A stretch of 64,000 bases of DNA from Pseudomonadota bacterium (GTDB taxonomy: Bacteria; Pseudomonadota; Gammaproteobacteria; Competibacterales; Competibacteraceae). The translations under genes were made by a program, and so were the position numbers. The stretch lies in NCBI GenBank assembly GCA_022709365.1, contig JAKLIY010000004.1:1-64000 (forward strand), read 5' to 3'. The first letter of the stretch is position 1, and every line of letters begins with the position of its first letter. Below are positions 58,444-64,000 of the stretch, piece after piece. The notes under the pieces were generated by a model. The model saw only the letters and a program-made list of their open reading frames with translations. It was not told the origin of the DNA and did not search any database.

Positions 58444-58587
58444 GCACATCCTCCAGGGGGATCGAAACACGTTGGGTGAGCGATACCGGGAAAGTATAAC
58501 CGAAGATTTCCCCAATTCCCGGTCAGGGTGAAAGCCGGGGGCCAGGTTGCAATCGCGGGGTTCAATGACATACTGAATAAGGTTTAT

Positions 58588-58631
58588 TCCCCCCTTTCCC
58601 CCAACCCCTCTCCCACTGGGGGAGAGGGGCG
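58588..58631. repeat. dispersed CCCTCTCCC-type palindromic repeat, copy 8
   Basis: CCAACCCCTCTCCCACTGGG and GGGAGAGGGGCG form a good hairpin in the divergent gap between mutA and the epimerase gene. Confidence 0.65.
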
Positions 58632-58669
58632 TGAAGAATGACGCCAACCATCAACTTCAGGAGGTTTTT

Positions 58670-59146
58670 GTGTCTGATCGACCCTTTAAAGTGCTGGGCA
58701 TCCAGCAAATCGCCATCGGCGGGCTGGACAAGAACAAGCTGAGCCGGTTATGGGTGGATACCCTCGGCTTGACCCTGACCGGCAATTTCCGCAGCGAGCG
58801 GGAGAATGTCGATGAAGATATCGCCGCGATTGGCTCCGGTCCCTTCAAGGTCGAGGTGGATTTGATGCAGCCGATTGATCCCGGCAAGTCGCCCAAGGTG
58901 CATGACCCGCAGTTGAATCATATCGGGCTGTGGATTGACAACCTGGCGGCGGCGGTGGAATGGCTGACCGCCAAGGGGATGCGCTTCACGCCCGGTGGCG
59001 TCCGCAAGGGCGCGGCGGGCTACGATGTGTGCTTCGTCCATCCCAAGGGTAACGACGCTGCGCCTCTATGTGGCGAGGGCGTGCTGATCGAATTGATTCA
59101 GGCGCCGCAGGAAGTGATCGAGGCGTTCGCCAAGGTTCAAGCTTGA
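58670..59146 (+). CDS. mce: methylmalonyl-CoA/ethylmalonyl-CoA epimerase
   Basis: A VOC-fold metal enzyme that flips the C2 centre of methylmalonyl-CoA (and ethylmalonyl-CoA in Ccr-containing bacteria). I start at the GTG at 58670, which follows AGGAGG by five bases, and not at 58631. Metal ligands are likely in [10 protein letters not shown] (Gln), [10 protein letters not shown] (His) and ELIQAP (Glu). The first ligand is Gln rather than the usual His, which is also known in VOC epimerases. The 158 residues fit. It is divergent from mutAB. Confidence 0.87.
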   Translation: MSDRPFKVLGIQQIAIGGLDKNKLSRLWVDTLGLTLTGNFRSERENVDEDIAAIGSGPFKVEVDLMQPIDPGKSPKVHDPQLNHIGLWIDNLAAAVEWLTAKGMRFTPGGVRKGAAGYDVCFVHPKGNDAAPLCGEGVLIELIQAPQEVIEAFAKVQA

Positions 59147-59170
59147 GTCGTTAGCCGTTGATCTGATCAG

Positions 59171-59195
59171 GCCCGGTGTCAAAACCGGGCTTTTT
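59171..59195 (+). terminator. rho-independent terminator after the epimerase gene
   Basis: Stem GCCCGGT (59171-59177) with ACCGGGC (59184-59190), a 6-base loop, and five T residues directly after. It cleanly separates the acyl-CoA region from the CRISPR genes. Confidence 0.85.
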
Positions 59196-59231
59196 ATGCG
59201 TGATGGTTCGATCAATCGTCACGCGCAGCGC

Positions 59232-59245
59232 CGGCAAGCTTGCCG
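59232..59245. repeat. 14-base palindrome upstream of the CARF gene
   Basis: CGGCAAGCTTGCCG is a perfect palindrome and is present again at 60441-60454, so two identical copies flank the CARF-type gene. It could be an operator or a small repeat unit. Confidence 0.6.
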
Positions 59246-59314
59246 AATCCGCTTTTTTGTCAATCCGGGTTTACTGTGGTGAGGACTGCACTATGCTGAA
59301 AGGAAAACCTCACT

Positions 59315-60439
59315 ATGCACCCGGAACAATACTCTCGTCGCATCCTGCTCTGCGTCTCCGGTCTGTCGCCGCAGATCGTGACCGAAACCCTGTACGCCCT
59401 GACGTGCGTGGGCGAACCTCGCTTTGTCCCAAACGAAATTCACCTGCTGACTACCGCTGACGGGGCGGAACAGGCGCGATTGACCCTGTTGAGTAAAACG
59501 CCGGGCTGGTTTCAGCGACTGCGCGAGGATCACGGCCTGCCGGACATCCGTTTCACGCTGGACAGTCTGCATATTCTCCATGACGCCAACGGGCGGCCCT
59601 TGCGCGATATTCGCGAGGTGGCCGATAACGAGGCGATTGCTGATGCGATCACCGCTAAAGTGCGCGAGTTCACCGCCGATCCCGATTGCGCGATTCACGC
59701 CTCCATCGCCGGCGGGCGCAAGACCATGGGGTTCTATCTGGGTTACGCCCTGTCGCTGTTTGGGCGTCCGCAGGATCGGTTGTCGCATGTGCTGGTGTCC
59801 AGTCCCTTTGAATCCAATGCGGATTTCTTCTACCCGACGCCGCAGGAGCGAGTGATTTATACCCGTGAGGGTCAGCCCCTCGACGCCAGCGACGCAACCG
59901 TGATGCTGGCGGATATTCCCTTTGTGCGACTGCGCGATGGCTTGCAGGAGGCGCTGCTGGAACCCGGCGCCAGTTTCAGCGCGGTGGTTGTGCAGGCGCA
60001 GCGCAATCTGGCCGCGCCGGGTCTGATGCTGGATAGGGCGACCTGCCGGGTGCGCTGTGGCGAAACCGTGTTGCGGTTGACGCCGATCAGTTTCGCTTGG
60101 CTGGCTTGGTTTGCCCGGCGGGCGCTGGAGGGGTTGCCCGCCATTCACCACACGGAAGCCGACTTCGCAGAGTTCCTGGCGGAATACCGTGCGCTGACGG
60201 ATGAGCTGTCGAGCGAATACGAACGCGCCATCAAGGCCCTGAGCACCCACCAGCCGGAGGATTTACAGCATTATTTCGAGCAGCGCACCAGCAAGCTGAA
60301 ACGGGAACTGGTCAAGGCGCTCGGCTTGCCCGGTGCGCGACCGTATCTCATTCAGGGCGATGGCCGGCGACCGCGTTCCCGCTACGCCCTGCGGCTGGAA
60401 CCGCAACAGATTCACTTTAGCCCCGCAGCGGAAGATTGA
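59315..60439 (+). CDS. Cas_NE0113-family CRISPR-associated CARF-type protein (ring nuclease/Csm6-like)
   Basis: The N-terminal 190 residues match the Cas_NE0113 (TIGR02584) type: ILLCVSGLSPQIVTETLYAL, LTTADG, and SIAGGRKTMGFYLGYALSLF, which form a CARF ligand site for cyclic oligoadenylate. Such proteins are named ring nuclease or Csm6 in databases. The C-terminal half has no convincing HEPN RNase motif (the only R-x6-H lies in the last strand) and instead looks like a winged-helix region (RCGETVLRLTPISFAWLAWF). It may degrade the second messenger or act as a regulator. cas10 starts 80 bases later. Confidence 0.85.
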   Translation: MHPEQYSRRILLCVSGLSPQIVTETLYALTCVGEPRFVPNEIHLLTTADGAEQARLTLLSKTPGWFQRLREDHGLPDIRFTLDSLHILHDANGRPLRDIREVADNEAIADAITAKVREFTADPDCAIHASIAGGRKTMGFYLGYALSLFGRPQDRLSHVLVSSPFESNADFFYPTPQERVIYTREGQPLDASDATVMLADIPFVRLRDGLQEALLEPGASFSAVVVQAQRNLAAPGLMLDRATCRVRCGETVLRLTPISFAWLAWFARRALEGLPAIHHTEADFAEFLAEYRALTDELSSEYERAIKALSTHQPEDLQHYFEQRTSKLKRELVKALGLPGARPYLIQGDGRRPRSRYALRLEPQQIHFSPAAED

Positions 60440-60440
60440 A

Positions 60441-60454
60441 CGGCAAGCTTGCCG
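60441..60454. repeat. 14-base palindrome between the CARF gene and cas10
   Basis: Second exact copy of CGGCAAGCTTGCCG, two bases after the CARF gene stop. Confidence 0.6.
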
Positions 60455-60518
60455 GATCAGACTATTACACTTGATGAAGCCATCATGACCACTATCTGCC
60501 AGTGAGAGGACTTTTTGA

Positions 60519-63254
60519 ATGGATACGCCCCCAATTGCCGATGATGCTGAATCCCCCCTCTATGCCGCTTGCCGGGTAGCACTGGCGGGCTTGGTCCACG
60601 ATCTCGGTAAATTTGCCGAACGCGCCGGTTTGACGGTGGATACATCGACTCTGGAAAAGAACGTCCACCAGTACAGCCCCTATCACCAGACCCATGCCAA
60701 GGATCGCGGCTGGTTTTCCCACAAACACGCCGCCTATACCGCACTGGCGTTTGACCAGATTGAAGCCTGGTTGCCCAAGGTACGTGGGGATGTGGAAACA
60801 GCCCCGTTTGGCGCGGTCGTTGATGATTCCCTGATCAACGCTGCCGCTCGCCACCATCGCCCGGAAACGTATTTGCAATGGCTGATCGCCACGGCGGACC
60901 GGGTAGCGTCCGGTTTTGAGCGCAGTGAATTTGAGAACTACAACGCGGCTGAGCAGGAGCAGACGTCCACGAAGAAAAACCACTATACCGCCCGGCTGTT
61001 GACGCTGTTTGAACAAATCCGACTGGACAGCGGCCAGGATGCCGGGCCGCTCCAGTACCGCTACCGGCTCGAACCCATGACTCCAGCAGTTCTGTTCCCG
61101 GTTCCCGCTGACCGTTACGAACAGGACGACAAAGACCGCGCCCGTCAGGAGTACGCCCGGTTGTGGGAGGGCTTTATGACGGCGCTGGCGGAGATTCCCG
61201 CCTCGCACCGGAACGCCCTGCCGTTGTGGCTGGATCATTTTGAAACCCTTTGGGCCTGTTATGCCTCGGCCATTCCTTCGGCGACCGCGTTTAACGTCAA
61301 GCCGGATGTGTCGCTGTACGACCATTCCAAGGCCGTTGCAGCGCTGGCGACCGCATTGTGGCGCTATCACCATGATCAAGCCGACGACCCGGAGACCGTC
61401 CGCCGCGCCCTGGCGGAACGGACGGATTGGGGGAAGCAGAAATTTCTGCTGGTGCAGGGCGATTGCTTCGGGATTCAGGAATTCATTTTCGCCACGGGCG
61501 GCGAGACGCAGAAACGCGCCGCCAAACTGCTGCGTGGCCGGTCCTTCTACGTCTCGCTGCTCAGCGAATGTGCAGCGCTCCGGGTGCTGGAGGCGCTCGA
61601 CCTGCCGGGAACCAGCCAGATCATCAACGCTGCCGGCAAGTTCCTGATCGTTGCCCCCAACACCCCACAAATAGTGGAAAAACTGGCGGAGACGCAAAAG
61701 GCATTGAACGACTGGTTCCTGACTCATGCTTGGGGGCAGTCCGGTATTGGGTTGGCCTGGGAGCCGGCCTGCTGCAATGACTTCCTGAAAGGCGCTGGTG
61801 GGACCCGGCCCTTTGCAGAATTGATCAAGCGGCTGTTTCAGCGATTGGAGGACATTAAATTGCGCCGTTTCGATCTGTGCGGAGCGCATCCACCGGCGCC
61901 GCTGTTCACAGGCTATCTGGATTCTTTTAGCGCGCATGGCGAATGCCAGGTCGATGGCCGCTCGCCAGCAACACGCCAGATAGCTGAGGGCGTCTGGGTT
62001 AGCGCCTTGGCCGCCGATCAGATGGACATCGGTCGCTTTCTGACCCAGCGCGACCGGGTGTTAATCACTCGTGAACCGTTGACCGGCAAGGCGTTAAAAA
62101 CGCTGGCGACGCCGATGTTCAACTACACCATCAGCTTTACTGACGATGCTAGCGAAACCGGCTGGTTTGTCCAGGAAGCCCGCAATGGCAACCTGCGGCG
62201 GTGTTGGGATATTTCGATGCCGGAGGCGTTGGACCAGCCTCTGTGGAAGGGCTGCGCCCGCCGCGCCATCAACGGCTACATCCCCCGTTTCGAGGAGGAG
62301 AACGCCTGGGACAGTGACAAGTACTCGCGTTTGGGGAACGAGGCTGATTTTGACCCACATCCCGGCGAACCGAAGACGCTCAATCATCTGGCCTGTGAAG
62401 ACCGACAGTTGGATGAACAGCAACATTGGGTCGGGGTCGCGGCGCTGATGACGCTCAAGGGTGATGTGGACAACCTGGGGACGATCTTTCAGCAGGGTTT
62501 GCGTGAACCGACCTTTGCCCGGATGGCGGCGCTCTCCCGGCAGCTCCATGCCTTTTTCGCCGTCTATCTGCCGGCGCTGTGCCAAAGTGAAGCACGGTTT
62601 CACAATACGTACACCGTGTTTGCGGGTGGCGATGACTTCTTTCTGATAGGCCCATGGCGTTCACAAATCCAGTTGGCGGCCCGGATGCGCGAGGAGTTTC
62701 AGCGCTATGTCGCCGGCAATCCGGGCATCACCTTCTCAGCGGGACTAGCGATGACCAAGCCGGGGTTACCGGTGCGGGCGCTGGGCGAATTGGCCGAGGA
62801 TGCGCTGGAACGGGCCAAGGGGCATCCACTGGATGAACGGCTGGCCCCAGCGCTGAAGAATGCCGTGTGCTGTTTCGGCCAAACGGTCGGCTGGAATACT
62901 TTTGCCGAGTTATTGAAAAACCGCGATGCTCTGGAGCGGCTGGCCGGCGAGTTAAAGCTCAGTACGGGTTATCTCTATGGCTTGCTGTATTTGATCGACA
63001 TGGCGGAAAACCTGCGTTCTGGCCGCATGAATCAACGCGGCGAATGCAAGATCAACCCTGAAAACGCGCTGTGGCATTCCCGCTTTGTCTATCGCACTCG
63101 CCGGTTGCTGGAACGGCAGAAGGGGATGGATGAAGCCGCCCGCCGGCGCTGGCAACAGGAAATCGCCGCGATTATTGCCAATGGCGGCATCGAACGCTTC
63201 GCCGGCGCGTACAAAATCGCCCTGTTCACTTACCTCTACCAACAACGGGATTAG
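60519..63254 (+). CDS. cas10: type III-A CRISPR Cas10/Csm1, HD nuclease and cyclic-oligoadenylate synthase
   Basis: The large subunit of the Csm effector complex. The HD nuclease motif LVHDLGKFAERAG (H27-D28) and a downstream HKHAAYTAL are at the N-terminus, so ssDNA cleavage is likely retained. The first palm has GIQEFIFATGGETQKRAA. The second palm has the catalytic FAGGDDFFLIGPW near residue 705, so cyclic oligoadenylate synthesis is expected, which fits the CARF gene upstream. At 911 residues it is longer than most Csm1 proteins. GAGAGGA precedes the ATG. Confidence 0.96.
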   Translation: MDTPPIADDAESPLYAACRVALAGLVHDLGKFAERAGLTVDTSTLEKNVHQYSPYHQTHAKDRGWFSHKHAAYTALAFDQIEAWLPKVRGDVETAPFGAVVDDSLINAAARHHRPETYLQWLIATADRVASGFERSEFENYNAAEQEQTSTKKNHYTARLLTLFEQIRLDSGQDAGPLQYRYRLEPMTPAVLFPVPADRYEQDDKDRARQEYARLWEGFMTALAEIPASHRNALPLWLDHFETLWACYASAIPSATAFNVKPDVSLYDHSKAVAALATALWRYHHDQADDPETVRRALAERTDWGKQKFLLVQGDCFGIQEFIFATGGETQKRAAKLLRGRSFYVSLLSECAALRVLEALDLPGTSQIINAAGKFLIVAPNTPQIVEKLAETQKALNDWFLTHAWGQSGIGLAWEPACCNDFLKGAGGTRPFAELIKRLFQRLEDIKLRRFDLCGAHPPAPLFTGYLDSFSAHGECQVDGRSPATRQIAEGVWVSALAADQMDIGRFLTQRDRVLITREPLTGKALKTLATPMFNYTISFTDDASETGWFVQEARNGNLRRCWDISMPEALDQPLWKGCARRAINGYIPRFEEENAWDSDKYSRLGNEADFDPHPGEPKTLNHLACEDRQLDEQQHWVGVAALMTLKGDVDNLGTIFQQGLREPTFARMAALSRQLHAFFAVYLPALCQSEARFHNTYTVFAGGDDFFLIGPWRSQIQLAARMREEFQRYVAGNPGITFSAGLAMTKPGLPVRALGELAEDALERAKGHPLDERLAPALKNAVCCFGQTVGWNTFAELLKNRDALERLAGELKLSTGYLYGLLYLIDMAENLRSGRMNQRGECKINPENALWHSRFVYRTRRLLERQKGMDEAARRRWQQEIAAIIANGGIERFAGAYKIALFTYLYQQRD

Positions 63255-63265
63255 GAGAAACCACC

Positions 63266-63772
63266 ATGCTGAAGCCTTACGGAAATTCATCAAGAAGTCC
63301 GATTTCTTCATCGGTGCAAAGCAAAGCAGAACTCCGTCCGCCGAGTGTGGAACGCCCTTCTTCAACCAACAGTCAACGCAATGAACCTGCGGAAACTGAG
63401 GCCCATTTGATTTTCATGCCGTTGAATCCTGAGTTGTTTAACAAAGTAGCCCGACAGGAAGCGGAATTTGTCGCAGAGAATCGCAGCGCTAACAAACCCA
63501 GCCAGATTCGCAAGTTTTACGACGAACTGTGTATGTGGGAAACCAAGGTCAGTATGGAACCGAGCCGATTTAATGATTACCTGCCGTTTATTTTGATGCT
63601 CAACGCCAAGCTGGCTTATGCCAAGGGCCGCAGACTGGTGGATGATCATTTTGCCAAAATGATTGGCGACTGCTTAAAACAGGTGAAAGACCCGGAAACC
63701 TTGCGGATTTGCAAGCTGTTTTTCGAAGCCTTCCTGGGCTTCTACAAAGAACTGCGTCCATCCGACAAGTAA
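63266..63772 (+). CDS. csm2: type III-A CRISPR protein Csm2 (small subunit)
   Basis: 168 residues. The first 50 are hydrophilic and disordered-looking. The rest is the helical Csm2 core, with QIRKFYDELCMWETKV, FILMLNAKLAYAKGR and FFEAFLGFYKEL. It binds along the target RNA inside the complex. It starts eleven bases after cas10 with a TAGGAG site. The identity as Csm2 makes the system subtype III-A. Confidence 0.92.
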   Translation: MLKPYGNSSRSPISSSVQSKAELRPPSVERPSSTNSQRNEPAETEAHLIFMPLNPELFNKVARQEAEFVAENRSANKPSQIRKFYDELCMWETKVSMEPSRFNDYLPFILMLNAKLAYAKGRRLVDDHFAKMIGDCLKQVKDPETLRICKLFFEAFLGFYKELRPSDK

Positions 63773-63791
63773 AAACCAAGGATCATCGACT

Positions 63792-64000
63792 ATGAAATTG
63801 ACCCACATTGCCAAACTCACTGGTGAAATCGAACTGCTGAGCGGCCTGCATATCGGTAGCGGCAACAATGAAATGCATATCGGCGGCACGGACAACCCGG
63901 TGATTAAGAATCCCATTACCCAGGAACCCTACATTCCCGGCTCCAGCCTCAAGGGCAAAATGCGCAGCCTGCTGGAATGGCGGGCCGGCGTCGTTGCCTT
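63792..64000 (+). CDS. csm3: type III-A CRISPR RAMP protein Csm3 (3' end outside window)
   Basis: Starts MKLTHIAKLTGEIELLSGLH, then IGSGNNEMHIGG, and reaches PYIPGSSLKGKMRSLLE, the glycine-rich region of Csm3-type RAMP proteins. The catalytic Asp expected in Csm3 after IGG may be the one in GGTDNPV. The gene is cut by the window edge after about 69 codons. It is 19 bases downstream of csm2. Confidence 0.95.
   Translation, partial: MKLTHIAKLTGEIELLSGLHIGSGNNEMHIGGTDNPVIKNPITQEPYIPGSSLKGKMRSLLEWRAGVVA

Noticed and set aside
57406..58479. 357-codon plus-strand frame opposite mutA
   Set aside because: It is a shadow of mutA and lacks any family signature.
56302..58647. Longer mutA start at 58647
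   Set aside because: The extra 68 codons cover a palindromic repeat and non-conserved sequence; a good ribosome site precedes the ATG at 58443.
59176..59460. 94-codon plus-strand frame before the CARF gene
   Set aside because: It runs through the terminator stem and overlaps the CARF gene in another frame; no family resemblance.
60492..61937. 481-codon minus-strand frame opposite cas10
   Set aside because: It is a shadow of cas10; the sequence has no recognisable domains.

Overview
The window reads as about 64 kb of chromosome from a GC-rich proteobacterium. The gene set suggests a carbon-storing gammaproteobacterium of the Competibacter type, with an acetyl-CoA and propionyl-CoA economy. 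That placement is inferred from gene content only; no rRNA or other phylogenetic marker is present.

Layout. (1) 1-7.2 kb: the tail of an IS630 transposase, then hemB, a membrane-anchored unknown and aroE, converging on an aapJQMP amino-acid ABC transporter. (2) 7.5-19.8 kb: a DNA phosphorothioation (Dnd) island. It holds divergent dndA and dndBCD, a HicAB pair between them, a second DndB-like gene, an HNH nuclease with an N-terminal motif like that of sulfur-sensing McrA-type enzymes, an Rpn-type gene and a PLD-helicase restriction-type gene. Three of these genes are broken: dndD by a frameshift, the Rpn gene by two stops and the helicase by one TGG-to-TAG-like stop. I see no dndE and no dndFGH. 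(3) 19.9-27.3 kb: a CgeB-type glycosyltransferase, then a tightly overlapping operon of ATP-grasp, PRTase/TRSP, HAD, StiP-type PRTase and CitE-like aldolase. This is the biosynthetic module known from tellurium-resistance (Ter) stress loci, here without TerD-family genes. A convergent gene of unknown function follows.

(4) 27.5-59.1 kb: mostly acyl-CoA metabolism. Mcd, Mch, Ecm, a MeaB-like GTPase, Ccr and Mcl are six diagnostic proteins of the ethylmalonyl-CoA pathway. They are joined by a Na+-pumping methylmalonyl-CoA decarboxylase (mmdADCB), methylmalonyl-CoA mutase (mutAB), a second MeaB and an epimerase. Together they would take acetyl-CoA through crotonyl-, ethylmalonyl-, methylsuccinyl-, mesaconyl- and methylmalyl-CoA to glyoxylate and propionyl-CoA, and interconvert propionyl-, methylmalonyl- and succinyl-CoA. 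Ccr carries an unusual C-terminal CBS-domain pair. An AT-rich insert (NYN-LOTUS protein, a nucleotidyltransferase pair) separates mch from ecm, and small toxin-antitoxin-like pairs and housekeeping genes lie in between. (5) 59.2-64 kb: the start of a type III-A CRISPR operon (Cas_NE0113-type CARF protein, cas10, csm2, csm3), running off the right edge. No CRISPR array lies inside the window.

A short palindromic repeat with a CCCTCTCCC/GGGAGAGGG core recurs at eight sites, one of them inside the HAD gene. An 87-bp MITE-like element and other palindromes also occur. No tRNA or rRNA genes were seen.
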